Source: UBA2638 sp046293135 (GTDB lineage Bacteria > Pseudomonadota > Alphaproteobacteria > Micavibrionales > Micavibrionaceae). From it: a stretch of 64,000 nt of DNA. The notes beneath the pieces were generated by a model, which saw only the letters and a program-made list of their open reading frames with translations, ran no database searches and was not told where the DNA came from. Where the stretch lies: positions 1 through 64,000 of the forward strand of contig JBKBPR010000007.1 in NCBI GenBank assembly GCA_046293135.1, read 5' to 3'. The translations under genes and the position numbers were made by a program. Position 1 is the stretch's first letter. Every line of letters starts with the position of its first letter. Below, in pieces: positions 54,132-63,678 of the stretch.

Positions 54132-57100
54132 TTACTCCGATTTTTCAGCCAGATTTTCAGCCAGCGAGAAATTCTGCGGGAGAATTTCAACGGTACAGGG
54201 CAATGCGGCGCGGGCGACTTGCGCACAAATATCTTGCGCAGAGTCTAGCGATTCCAGCATCACCACAGCGCGGAGGATATGTTTATCATCGGAGCTGACC
54301 GCCGCGCTATCAGACGGGTTGAGCAGCAAGCGCCCGTGCTGGCGCATGATCGCGCTGGCCTGCTTGGCCTTGACCCAATTCAGCGCCATCAACAAATTCG
54401 AATTATACTCGCCAAGATTGAACAACACGGCGTTCGAACCGAGCGTGACATTGCTTGTTCCGGCCTTTTCTTTAATCTGCGCCGCATCGGATAAAATGGC
54501 AAAGCCTGTCGGTGCGCCGCGATTGAGGATGATATCATTGGCGTAAATAATCGTGCCGTCAAAGCCGATTTCGATTTTTTGCGGCGGCGGCACGCTCACG
54601 GAAAAGCGCTGCGCATCGCTTGGCGGAATTTGCAAATAATATGAGCCAGGCGGGATTTTTTCCAGCACGTAAAACCCGTCATTGGCGGTTTGAACGCTCA
54701 TAACTTCGCTGCCGTCAAAGGCGTTATACAGGGCAATATTCGCGCCGCGCAGAGGCACTCTGTTGCCCTCCGGCTCTTGCCTGTAAACCGTGCCGTCAAT
54801 CTCGCCCGACATATGGATGGGGAAGTCGAGCGGGATCACATAGCCGGGGCGGGGAATGACAGACACACCTTGCCGCGCCGGAATCCAGAACACATCAGGC
54901 AGGCTGTTGATCTGCACATCGACATCGGTAATCCGCCCCGCCGGCAGGTTTGTGAGCAAGGCTTGCCCGTTCTCATCGGTGACAGCGCGCCGCCCGCCCT
55001 GAATGGCTTCGATTGTGACATAGTCCAGCCACTCATCGCCTTCGGAGAATACCATATCGCCATCATTATCAAGGAAGACCCGCGCCGAAATAGACCCCGA
55101 CCCAGACAGCGAACGCCCCGACATAGTCACGGATTGCGAATGTGGATCATAGCCGAGCGCGGTCGAAACATTCACCGCCGCCCCCAGATTTTGATTGCTG
55201 TCATAGTTCATCGAGGGTGTAATGGTCAGCTTCGTCCCCGAATAGCTGAGCGAGGCGCGCCCCGCCGTCAGATTGGTTTGCGGCGTATGATCAACCGCGA
55301 TATTGGAGTTTAAGTTCTGTTTTAAGCGCCGTGTCATATCCAATGAGTAGCGACGAATATCATATTCAGGGTAAATATCGTAGGACACACCACCACGCCA
55401 GCGTGATCCCAGAAATCTTCCACTAAGATTTGTTGTGCCGTCCACACGTTCGTTGGTGTCGCCATCTTCGCTTTTCGTCCATAAGCGTTTGAAATTCTGG
55501 CTGAGGGAAACGCGCGGCAGGATATTCGTCCCCAAGCCGAGCGAGTTTTGTAAACTACTACTACCGCCATCGGTTTCGGAATAGGTGTTGTCAAAGCCGT
55601 ATGAGATAGGGCTGTTCATCCATTGTCCAAGCCGCCCACTAAGATTTCCAGTCAGTTGATAGCTCGCGGAGCGTTCCGCCTGAGAGGGCGTATCATAGTT
55701 CTTAGCGGTGTAATTTGCGCCGATACTGGCCGAGTGTGAATCAAATAGCCGTCTTCGCGCCGAGGCCGACGCTGCCCAGCTGCCGTCCAGATCAATTGCT
55801 GTATCGGTGTTGATTAATGTTTGCCCTAAGCTGGTGATCAAGCCCGCCGACACGAAGTTTTTACGTTCTTCTCCCAGCGTGCGGCTAACAGCGCCAAAGC
55901 GCCCAGCAATCCCATCTGCAATTTGCCGTTCGTAACGAGCAGATATTTGCGGTTGCATACGATCAGCCGCCGCGTGTTGTGTCGAATTCGTTCCGTCATA
56001 AAGGCGCGTATCTGCGGCCACAACCGAGAATTCATACTTGCCTCTATCCTCGCCAAACAAATCCGTTCCCGCAAAAAAGCCCTGCTGCTGCTCGACGATT
56101 TCTCCGAACGGCCCATATTGTACAATGCGGAAATTATTCTGCCCCGGCGTCAGCGGCACACTATCAAATTCATAGCGCCCGTCATTCCCGACCAGCCCTT
56201 GCATCAACAGCCGCGAGTCGCGGTAAATCTCGACATCCCAGCCGGGTGTGCCTTCCCCGACAATCTGCACTGCGCTATCGGTGATAATGTTTGGATTTCT
56301 ATTCGTGGCACGCAATCCCAAGCCGCCGCCACCGCTGCCTATTAATGGCGCATTGACCGAATTAATATCACCGAACTCATAACGCCGCGCACCGAGAGGT
56401 CCGAGCAAATCGGGCGTTTCACTTTCTTTGGACAGGGTGAGCCGCGCCGAGGACACTGCATTATCATTTGAACCGCTCATCACCGCCCGCGCCGTATGGC
56501 CGATCAAATCGCCCCCAGCCTGCAATGAATAACTCGTGTCTTTTGTTGCGGGTGCGTTACTATTACCGCGCTTGCGGTAGCTCTGACGCAGGCGTAAATC
56601 AACATTCGGCACGCTGGCCATTGTATAGGGCGTGTCCATTCGCGGCAATTCGGGAAAACGTCGTCCGTCGGAAATATTTCGTCGCTGTCTGTTTAACTGC
56701 TCTTGTACTGGCCATTTTACTTGTGGCGTGATATTCATCGTCAAGGATGGCAAGTGTAAATCTGCCTCGAATTTGAACCACGTCGCGAGAGTCTGCGCCG
56801 CAATATAAATCTCGTTATCCTCTTCGAGTATCTCGGCATTTTCGATGCTGAACCGCTCCTCCCCGATAAGCACAACGCCGTTATCGATATCAAGCGCAAA
56901 GGCATTATTTTCTTGCGCAAACCAGCCTTCGGCGCGGCGCTCTTCAGGGAAGACATCAATTTTGAATCGCGCCACATTGACAAAATCGGAAAAGGATAAC
57001 AACACATCGCGCCCGCTTTTGATCCCGATAACGGAATCGGCCAAGCGCATACGATTGGGCAAGGTAATTTGTAACACCAGCAATTCGCCGTCGGGGATCA

Positions 57101-57419
57101 TGTGAATACTATCGTCAATCGCTACTCCGCCCGTGAAATGATCCTGATGATAGGCATCGGCCTCGGCAAAACCCGCCTTGACCTTGCGCAAAAAATCCCG
57201 CGCCAAAAGCGATAATCCCGCCGGCGGAGTCTGCTGCGCAGTTTCAATCTGGGAGGACTGAATACTCGCCAGCTGCAATTCATTATTTGCATTATCGGAG
57301 TTGTCCTGCGCCAAGGCGCCGCCCGTTACCGCCAAAAGCGCAAGGCACGAGGCGGCACAAAGCGCGGCAAATCGCGCCCTTATCGGCTTTCGAAGATCAA
57401 AAAACGGCACAAACACCAA
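54132..57419 (-). CDS. Outer-membrane usher of a chaperone-usher system
   Basis: A 1095-residue protein, larger than ordinary ushers of about 850. Signal peptide ends near ALAQ. About residues 50-250 form an N-terminal domain, the centre is a barrel with RRYEFGDINSVNAPLIG, the plug-region VQIVGEGTPGWDVEIYRDSR and FDSVPLTPGQNNFRIVQYGP, then many alternating strands. Two Ig-like CarboxypepD_reg-like domains follow (FLDNDGDMVFSEGDEWL and YNAFDGSEVMSVQTANDGFY), ending in a small domain of SPOR-like character (RAVVMLESLDSAQDICAQVA). It is divergent from two DUF4402 genes and the chaperone. Assignment as usher is firm; subclass is unusual. Confidence 0.82.
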   Translation of the reverse strand: MVFVPFFDLRKPIRARFAALCAASCLALLAVTGGALAQDNSDNANNELQLASIQSSQIETAQQTPPAGLSLLARDFLRKVKAGFAEADAYHQDHFTGGVAIDDSIHMIPDGELLVLQITLPNRMRLADSVIGIKSGRDVLLSFSDFVNVARFKIDVFPEERRAEGWFAQENNAFALDIDNGVVLIGEERFSIENAEILEEDNEIYIAAQTLATWFKFEADLHLPSLTMNITPQVKWPVQEQLNRQRRNISDGRRFPELPRMDTPYTMASVPNVDLRLRQSYRKRGNSNAPATKDTSYSLQAGGDLIGHTARAVMSGSNDNAVSSARLTLSKESETPDLLGPLGARRYEFGDINSVNAPLIGSGGGGLGLRATNRNPNIITDSAVQIVGEGTPGWDVEIYRDSRLLMQGLVGNDGRYEFDSVPLTPGQNNFRIVQYGPFGEIVEQQQGFFAGTDLFGEDRGKYEFSVVAADTRLYDGTNSTQHAAADRMQPQISARYERQIADGIAGRFGAVSRTLGEERKNFVSAGLITSLGQTLINTDTAIDLDGSWAASASARRRLFDSHSASIGANYTAKNYDTPSQAERSASYQLTGNLSGRLGQWMNSPISYGFDNTYSETDGGSSSLQNSLGLGTNILPRVSLSQNFKRLWTKSEDGDTNERVDGTTNLSGRFLGSRWRGGVSYDIYPEYDIRRYSLDMTRRLKQNLNSNIAVDHTPQTNLTAGRASLSYSGTKLTITPSMNYDSNQNLGAAVNVSTALGYDPHSQSVTMSGRSLSGSGSISARVFLDNDGDMVFSEGDEWLDYVTIEAIQGGRRAVTDENGQALLTNLPAGRITDVDVQINSLPDVFWIPARQGVSVIPRPGYVIPLDFPIHMSGEIDGTVYRQEPEGNRVPLRGANIALYNAFDGSEVMSVQTANDGFYVLEKIPPGSYYLQIPPSDAQRFSVSVPPPQKIEIGFDGTIIYANDIILNRGAPTGFAILSDAAQIKEKAGTSNVTLGSNAVLFNLGEYNSNLLMALNWVKAKQASAIMRQHGRLLLNPSDSAAVSSDDKHILRAVVMLESLDSAQDICAQVARAALPCTVEILPQNFSLAENLAEKSE

Positions 57420-57750
57420 AGGCAGCCCTAAAGTAAAAACAGGCGAGAATTTTAATTATGAAAAGTAAAAATACAGGAATCTGTATATTCTGGAAATAAA
57501 AACGCAGTCATTCAAGCAATAATACCCGAAACCCCGCGGTTTTCAAAGTATTTTTCCCCGTGATCCACAATAATCATGCTTTTTTTCATGATAAAATGCG
57601 ATTTTAAGGATGAATTAACCCTTTTTGTATGATAATAATATTACACAAGATTATTGTTTCTTGAGTATTCCGGCTTTGGTCGGATTGTAACTGAGAGTAT
57701 CTCAACCACTACTAAACTTTGGCAAACTAGGTAAGAAGGAGAAACCTAAC
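57420..57750. promoter_or_regulatory. Divergent promoter region of the chaperone-usher locus
   Basis: 330 AT-rich bases between usher and first DUF4402 gene. A dyad ATCATG (57583-57588), CTTTTTTT, CATGAT (57597-57602) lies near the middle and is a candidate operator for both transcripts. No gene seen. Confidence 0.5.
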
Positions 57751-58401
57751 ATGAAAACCAAATCATTTTTTAAATTGGCATTGGTCGGGACAACCGCTCT
57801 GATGTTTATGGCGAGCGATGCAATGGCTCAGGCTATAACATTTGAAGCTGGTGTACCCCAAACGATTGATATTACCGCTAATGTAGACAACTCAATTACG
57901 GCGACTGTTACTGATCCAAGCTTTGACAGACTTGGTGTTGTTGCATCGACAACCCCTGGCGAGCGTGCTGTAGCCCTGTTGAACTTTGATGGTACATTAA
58001 CGCTAACGCCGGCAGGCAGCGCCCGTATTATCTCAGGCGGTACGCCAGTAGCGGGGATTGTTGGTATTGATACAGGAGATGCTTTTGCAACAACGCCTGT
58101 CTATGTAACATTATCCGATGCTGTTGACCTTACAACGGGAACTGTCGGTAACCCTGCGTTACGTCTCGTCCGTGTGGCGACAAACCAAGCTGGCGGCGTT
58201 GCTTGCGGTGCATTAACAGGCGCTATTCTTGATGTTTTGATCCCTGCCAACACCGTGCAAGGTTGTGACATTACAAATGCCGATGGTGAATTGACATTCA
58301 ATATCGGTGCAACAATCCGTACAGTAGATGGCGCTGACCCGAGACCTGTTTATGAAACTGGTCTGTATGAAGGTTCATTTGACATGATCATGGAATATTA
58401 A
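57751..58401 (+). CDS. DUF4402 secreted protein, probable pilin-like subunit 1
   Basis: A 216-residue exported protein behind AAGAAGGAG; signal peptide ends near AMAQA. Mature part is all-beta with the family's closing pattern VYETGLYEGSFDMIMEY. Two Cys (GGVACGAL, VQGCDIT) could form a disulfide. DUF4402 proteins resemble pilin subunits in fold and often follow ushers in alphaproteobacteria. A role as the major subunit is inferred from the strong ribosome binding site and terminator. Confidence 0.75.
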   Translation: MKTKSFFKLALVGTTALMFMASDAMAQAITFEAGVPQTIDITANVDNSITATVTDPSFDRLGVVASTTPGERAVALLNFDGTLTLTPAGSARIISGGTPVAGIVGIDTGDAFATTPVYVTLSDAVDLTTGTVGNPALRLVRVATNQAGGVACGALTGAILDVLIPANTVQGCDITNADGELTFNIGATIRTVDGADPRPVYETGLYEGSFDMIMEY

Positions 58402-58428
58402 TTCCTTATTCATCTTACAAAGTTTTTT

Positions 58429-58470
58429 AAAGCCCGCTTGCAATTCCTGCTTGCGGGCTTTATCTTTTTT
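58429..58470 (+). terminator. Intrinsic terminator between the two DUF4402 genes
   Basis: AAAGCCCGC (58429-58437) and GCGGGCTTT (58453-58461), followed by ATCTTTTTT. The next gene starts within 20 bases and needs read-through. Confidence 0.85.
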
Positions 58471-58473
58471 GAC

Positions 58474-59118
58474 ATGATGCGGAGCCGATTTTTCACACAA
58501 AAACTTTTGGCGCTTGCGCTTGTGGCCGTGATGGTGGTGGCGTCCTTTGCGGTGATCGCGGGTCCGGCCAACCCGCCGCCCCAAGCCTGCGCTGGGGCCA
58601 ATCCGCCGAATTGGTGTCCTCCACCACCTCCACCTCCACCTGATGATGATCCCCCTCCGCCGCCGGATGATGACGATCCGTTCCCGCCTGATGGTGGTAG
58701 TGGTGGCCAAATTACGGTCATGGAGGCACTCAGCTTTCAACGCTTTGCCATTACCAAAAACGATGCGGTTTATAGCTACACTGTCGGCCCGTTCGGAGAG
58801 GTGTCGCGTGCGCCTGAATTTGTCGTTGGTGCAGAAGCAGTGTTGAATGGGGAAATCCTGCTGGAGGGGTTACCCGCAAATCAGCCCGTGACGATTAGCT
58901 TTACCGATGGCGCTTTACGCCTGTTAGACGGACCACCAGAGCCACATTTCCTGATTACCGATTTTACAACCGACCAGCCGATACCAGACCCGTATGTCGC
59001 CGATGAGGATGGGCGTTTGACGATCTTTTATGGTGCAACCATGCGCACTACTGGAACAGGCGAGCGCTACCGAAGTGGTACTTATGTTGGTTCACATAGT
59101 ATCATTGTAGACTTCTGA
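58474..59118 (+). CDS. DUF4402-like secreted protein with Pro/Asp linker, probable subunit 2
   Basis: A 214-residue exported protein. ATG 58474 (or 58477) follows directly after a terminator and has no ribosome binding site; TTG 58438 is another option. A signal helix (LLALALVAVMVVASFAVIA) is followed by a Cys-Pro-Asp-rich linker of repeated PP and DD runs, then a beta domain ending SGTYVGSHSIIVDF, like subunit 1. The linker resembles the flexible parts of tip or adhesin-type subunits. Minor subunit role inferred. Confidence 0.7.
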   Translation: MMRSRFFTQKLLALALVAVMVVASFAVIAGPANPPPQACAGANPPNWCPPPPPPPPDDDPPPPPDDDDPFPPDGGSGGQITVMEALSFQRFAITKNDAVYSYTVGPFGEVSRAPEFVVGAEAVLNGEILLEGLPANQPVTISFTDGALRLLDGPPEPHFLITDFTTDQPIPDPYVADEDGRLTIFYGATMRTTGTGERYRSGTYVGSHSIIVDF

Positions 59119-59200
59119 GATCAGCTCTTCACCGTGGACAAGGTGGGCTCCTTGGTATAAAGTTTTGTTCTAGTTTATGATTGTTCAAAGGATAATGAAA

Positions 59201-60037
59201 ATGCAAAACACAGCCATGAAACTTGTTCTGGGAGCGCTCGCTTTAGGGGTTCTGGTGTCAGGTCTGATCGCTGTTTCGGGTTCTGCACTCGCCAATATGA
59301 CGATCATGCCGATCCGTGTTGTCATTGAAAATCGTGACCGTTCGGCGGAGGTTACAGTGATTAACACAACAAACCGTACAGTGACTTATCAGCTCGCATG
59401 GGGCAATCGCCGTGCTCGAGCCGAGGGCGGTTATGAGCATCTTGATGCTCCGCTTGATCCCGTATTCGATCCTGCGCAGCATCTTGTGTTCAGTCCGCGT
59501 CAGGTGACGATTGCGCCAGGGCAAAGCCAGAGGGTGCGAATTACTGTACGCCGCCCTGCCGACCTGCCTGATGGTGAATATCGCGCTCATCTCGTGTTTA
59601 TGTCGCAGACTGCGGCGCGCTCTAGCCGCCGTCCAACAGAAGGGGTTGAGATGAATCTTTCGCCGCGTGTCGGCCTGTCTGTGCCCGTCTTTGTAAGGCA
59701 GGGAGAATATAACGCCGGTGCGAAAATCGCAAATCCAGAATTCGTCAACGCAAATCACGAAGGTACACAACGTGCCTTACGAGTTACATTGGAGCGAATT
59801 GGCACTCACAGCATTAACGGTGCGCTTGAGGTCCATTGGACCCCGCCGGGGCAGCCTGAGAGGCAAATTGGACGCATTAACAATATTGTGACGTTTCATG
59901 AGCTGCCTTCGAGAATAGTAACGGTGACATTGAACGAAAACTACATCACCTCTGGTGTTATCCGCGTGGCTTTTGTTGGTGTCGACCGACAGCGCGGTAT
60001 GGTGTTCGATGAAGTGCGCTTCCCTGTGGGTAACTAG
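59201..60037 (+). CDS. PapD-like periplasmic pilus chaperone
   Basis: A 278-residue two-domain Ig-like chaperone. ATG 59201 is preferred: AAAGGA lies 8 bases ahead; 59195 is too close. The signal ends near GSALA. The domain-1 edge strand is VVIENRDRSAEVTVIN, followed by PGQSQRVRITVRRPADLPDGEYRAHLVF, here in two parts, typical of the conserved Arg site. It follows the DUF4402 genes and probably delivers them to the usher. Confidence 0.85.
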   Translation: MQNTAMKLVLGALALGVLVSGLIAVSGSALANMTIMPIRVVIENRDRSAEVTVINTTNRTVTYQLAWGNRRARAEGGYEHLDAPLDPVFDPAQHLVFSPRQVTIAPGQSQRVRITVRRPADLPDGEYRAHLVFMSQTAARSSRRPTEGVEMNLSPRVGLSVPVFVRQGEYNAGAKIANPEFVNANHEGTQRALRVTLERIGTHSINGALEVHWTPPGQPERQIGRINNIVTFHELPSRIVTVTLNENYITSGVIRVAFVGVDRQRGMVFDEVRFPVGN

Positions 60038-60271
60038 CGTATAACCTGTGAGCCGCTGACCGTTCAATACTGAAAAATCATGCGCAAAACATTGTAAGCC
60101 CTGAATTTTCTTGTGATTTAATCCACAGTCGTGCCTATGGTGTGTTGACTCACCTTTTGCCAAAAACCTATCATTCTAGGTAAGGGGTTCAAAAGGGCTG
60201 TTCTGGTCAGATTTCCTTGCTTTTAACTATGCGTAACACCACTTTTCTCGCAACCAAATAGATTGGCTGAA

Positions 60272-61330
60272 ATGCTGAGCTTTTGTGGCTTAAACACTGA
60301 TAAAACCTTTGAAATTCGATTGCGGTCGGGTCGGGTTTTTGCGCTTTGCGGCTTGCTGCTCGGCGCAATAGTGATTCTTTCAGCCTGTGGTGATTCCTCT
60401 AACTTTACCCCGCGCGGGAGCAATGCGCCGTCCTCTTCGGGCGCTGCAGGCGAGGGGGGCGATAGTGCCGGAGTGCGTATTGCCCCGATGACGGCGCCGC
60501 CCGATGTCAATGCTCGCCCGCCCTTGCCAGGGCAAACAGGACGCGAGCGCGATTCGCAAGGCTTGCCGATGCTCAAGCCCGCCAAGGGGCTGAACAGCTC
60601 GGTGGTGTTGTTCAACGAACCCGTGCGCAATCAGGATCAACGATTTGACCGGGTTGAAAATGCGGTGCAGGAATTGCGCAATGATTTTGATGCGATGCTG
60701 CCTTCACTGCTCAGGCTTGTGGCGATCGAGAAAGATATCGCCAATCTCGTTGTGCAGTTGGAAACGCTGATGAGTGATGATTATTATGCTTCGGCCGCTG
60801 TGAATAATGCTGCGATTGCCCCTGCTGCGGGTGTTGAGCAAGAGCCGTTAGCCTTGATGAATCCTGCGCCTGTATCGGCGGCACCGCCACAACAGCAGCC
60901 TGACCTTGCACCTGCTGCTACACAGGCAACGACAGAAGTAGTTCCACCACAACCGCAACAAGAACAGCAGCCAAAACCTATGGCGGTGGCCTCGCTTTCT
61001 ACATCCGGGTCGGTAAGGGCCTCAGGGCTGCGTATTGGAGCGCATCCCGATTACACACGGCTTGTAATTGATATCAGCGGCAAGACTGATTTTTCTGTTG
61101 ATATTGATAACAGTGAGAAAATCCTGCTTATTCAAATGCCGGATGTGCAGTGGAGCGGCGCGCCGTCTTCGGCTGCTGCAAATGGTGTCGTGAAGTCATG
61201 GAGCGCGAATGCGGGGGCGGACGGCCAGGGAAGTCTTCTCTCTGTGTCCCTTAATAAAGCTGCGAGCATAAAATCACGGCAAATACTGGATAGCCCAACC
61301 CGACTTGTGATTGATCTGAAGCATGATTAA
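60272..61330 (+). CDS. AMIN-domain lipoprotein
   Basis: A 352-residue lipoprotein from ATG 60272 (a TTG lies 9 bases upstream): GAIVILSAC lipobox. A Gly/Pro-rich region and a coiled-coil part (RFDRVENAVQELRNDF) are followed by a Gln/Pro-rich stretch. Residues about 250-350 resemble the AMIN domain (LRIGAHPDYTRLVIDISG, then ILDSPTRLVIDLKHD), which binds peptidoglycan. Placed after the chaperone; may anchor the usher or another envelope assembly. Function inferred. Confidence 0.7.
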   Translation: MLSFCGLNTDKTFEIRLRSGRVFALCGLLLGAIVILSACGDSSNFTPRGSNAPSSSGAAGEGGDSAGVRIAPMTAPPDVNARPPLPGQTGRERDSQGLPMLKPAKGLNSSVVLFNEPVRNQDQRFDRVENAVQELRNDFDAMLPSLLRLVAIEKDIANLVVQLETLMSDDYYASAAVNNAAIAPAAGVEQEPLALMNPAPVSAAPPQQQPDLAPAATQATTEVVPPQPQQEQQPKPMAVASLSTSGSVRASGLRIGAHPDYTRLVIDISGKTDFSVDIDNSEKILLIQMPDVQWSGAPSSAAANGVVKSWSANAGADGQGSLLSVSLNKAASIKSRQILDSPTRLVIDLKHD

Positions 61331-61395
61331 TAAACTGATTTAGTGGCTATATCTGTGGACAGTCTCTACAGAAATCCTAATCTTAGGTAATCTTG

Positions 61396-62397
61396 TCACG
61401 GCTCTAACGTGTCAGCCTCTATAGTCTTCGGTTTTTTGCGAGCCGTCTTTGTCGGTTCTTGAATGCCCTGTGTAATTTTTACACCGAATATTTCTCGAAC
61501 ACCTGTTTGGCGTGCATATTTTTGAAACTGAATTCTAAGTTGATTCTTAGCACTATTTTCAATTTGCCTTATTCTCTCTTTGCTAAGGTTTAATTCTTTT
61601 CCAAGAACATCAAGAGTTTTTACAGGAAGGCCTTCACTTTCATTTAATGTTCCGGCCAATAAGCGTTGTGTTAAAATATATGCTGTTCTCTCCGGTAGTC
61701 CTGAAAATGCGTTCTCTATGACCTCGCGAATGAGCGTGATTTGTTGTTCCTGCGCCAGAGTTCTGAAGCCCTCATCTGCATTGGGGTCTATTAATGTAGA
61801 TATGAAATCCGCTCCGTCAGGATCTTGCATCACTACAGGGTTGCTTAAGCCATACATAGATAAGCGCGCCTGCCTGTAACCTTTTATTTTTTCTTCTATA
61901 TCTTTTCTTGAGTTGAATATGGGTGTTCCGTTCCCGAGTCTTGCTTCTGCGAAAGCTTGTATAAGCTTTTCTTCTCTTTCTTCTGAAGAGAGATGAGGGA
62001 ACTCTGCACTGATTTTTTTCTCAGCATTGTGCATATGGGCAAGTAAAAAAGTATCCTTAACATTTCTGGACTGTGTTTTACGCTTGTTTAGATTTTGCAT
62101 GTAAAATTTCATATATGTTTTTAAGTAATAGGGGAATTTCGCTGCACCTTCTTTTTCAGGATCGTATTGATTTAATATATCAAAAAACATGGTATAGCAT
62201 TCGCTTTGGCGATCCTCCATGCTGCCTTCGATATTTTTAATGCGCATTGCATAGGAATCCAGCATTCCTTTGAATCTGTTAAATAGAGCTTGCTTGATGC
62301 GATCTTTATCGCGTTCTGATGTGTTTGGGTCTCGAATCAACGCCAAGTTCTTATTAAGCTCAATATAATCAGGCTTTTTGAATTTTTTGTCTGTCAT
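61396..62397 (-). CDS. Sigma-70-like RNA polymerase factor A
   Basis: A 333-residue protein. The middle has region-2-like features (FFDILNQYDPEKEGAAKFPY) and a C-terminal sigma region 4 helix-turn-helix: LPERTAYILTQRLLAG then KTLDVLGKELNLSKERIRQIENSAKNQL. Compared with RpoH or RpoD the N-terminal part is divergent, and a long tail follows. It may be a specialised sigma factor. The neighbour at 62563 is a related protein. Confidence 0.72.
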   Translation of the reverse strand: MTDKKFKKPDYIELNKNLALIRDPNTSERDKDRIKQALFNRFKGMLDSYAMRIKNIEGSMEDRQSECYTMFFDILNQYDPEKEGAAKFPYYLKTYMKFYMQNLNKRKTQSRNVKDTFLLAHMHNAEKKISAEFPHLSSEEREEKLIQAFAEARLGNGTPIFNSRKDIEEKIKGYRQARLSMYGLSNPVVMQDPDGADFISTLIDPNADEGFRTLAQEQQITLIREVIENAFSGLPERTAYILTQRLLAGTLNESEGLPVKTLDVLGKELNLSKERIRQIENSAKNQLRIQFQKYARQTGVREIFGVKITQGIQEPTKTARKKPKTIEADTLEP

Positions 62398-62562
62398 TGT
62401 TTTGCGTCTGCGCTGTTCTATCGTTTTATTTATATTCTTATAAGGATGGACGATATATTTTCATAATATTAAAGTCAACCTTTTTATGGGTAACGGTTAT
62501 TGTCATTTCAGGCCAAGGACGGATTAAAATATAATGGAAGCCTGCGGGAGCGTTATCGGGTT

Positions 62563-63600
62563 TTATAATGCGAGCTCTTCCGGTTTTTTATGGCTATCAG
62601 ATATCGTTTCAGGACGCTTTCCCTTTTGGGAGGCTGACGAAGCTTTTATAAGATCCAGATTAAACGGATCTACGTTTTTTCGGTGTTTGAATTCTTCCAG
62701 CATTTTTAGGCGAATTTTTTTACGTGCCGACTCGAAAATCTGTCGAATTCTTTCACGGCTCACGCTATGTTCTTGCGATATACTCTCAAGCGTGCGTTCA
62801 GGCTGCTCTGAAAAATCCTCAGGATTTATGCCGAGGCGAGCCCATAAAATGCTTTGTTCTCTATCGTTTAATTTTTCCGAACTGCATTTGAAAACATCGC
62901 GCAGCATTGTGACGTCTTGCGTGTCAGCAATGGATTTTTCTATATCTTGCGCGCTATCATCTTCAAGTGCGTCCAGCCATTCTTGATCGCCGTCACGATC
63001 ATGTCCTGAAAATTGTCTATTGTTTAATGATGCGGCATTTTGCGCCGCCCATTTTGCCTTGTAACTTTCCACTGTATTTACAGCGGCCTCCAATGAACTC
63101 ACATAAGCATTTCCACTTGAAGAACGGGCACGAAAGAGCTTTTCGGCTATGAGTGAATCAATTTCTTCTTCTTTAATATTTGGATGCTTGGCCACTATTT
63201 CAGCACGATACTTTCCGTAGTTATAAAATAAATGTTTTTCATGACCTTGAGAAATACCCAAGCGTTTCAACTGAGCGCCAATTAACTCATTGCGCATTTC
63301 AAAATGAGCGAATGTAAAAAATGCAGGAACATTTGGTCTTTGAGGGTCGTATTTTTTAATCGCAATGCTCAACCCGACCATCGCATGCGCGAACAGAGTA
63401 TCTAATTTCTTCGGATCACGTGTGTATTTTCGAGCCATTTTGTGACCGGCATTCAAAAAAGCATCATAAAGCGCATTCTCGATTTTTCTCTTTTCGGTCG
63501 CTGTTGTATCTTCCGCTTTATAAGCGGTTATTAAATTTTGAATTCGCGCAATCCCCGCTTCTCTGCTCTCTGAATTATTGGCATTTTTTTGGATAGGCAT
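62563..63600 (-). CDS. Sigma-70-like RNA polymerase factor B
   Basis: A 345-residue paralogue of the 61396 gene. Region 2 contains LFAHAMVGLSIAIKKYDPQR and PAFFTFAHFEMRNEL; the region 4 helix-turn-helix is LNDREQSILWARLG then LESISQEHSVSRERIRQIFESARKKI. An Asp/Gln-rich region separates the parts. Both genes point left, 165 bases apart. Possible targets include the envelope genes to the left, which is only inference. Confidence 0.72.
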   Translation of the reverse strand: MPIQKNANNSESREAGIARIQNLITAYKAEDTTATEKRKIENALYDAFLNAGHKMARKYTRDPKKLDTLFAHAMVGLSIAIKKYDPQRPNVPAFFTFAHFEMRNELIGAQLKRLGISQGHEKHLFYNYGKYRAEIVAKHPNIKEEEIDSLIAEKLFRARSSSGNAYVSSLEAAVNTVESYKAKWAAQNAASLNNRQFSGHDRDGDQEWLDALEDDSAQDIEKSIADTQDVTMLRDVFKCSSEKLNDREQSILWARLGINPEDFSEQPERTLESISQEHSVSRERIRQIFESARKKIRLKMLEEFKHRKNVDPFNLDLIKASSASQKGKRPETISDSHKKPEELAL

Positions 63601-63678
63601 GTATCGTATTCCTGTTCATTTTTTCTTAAACCTACGTTGTCATAATCTATTTGTCAAATTTATGGTATTCAGTACAAT

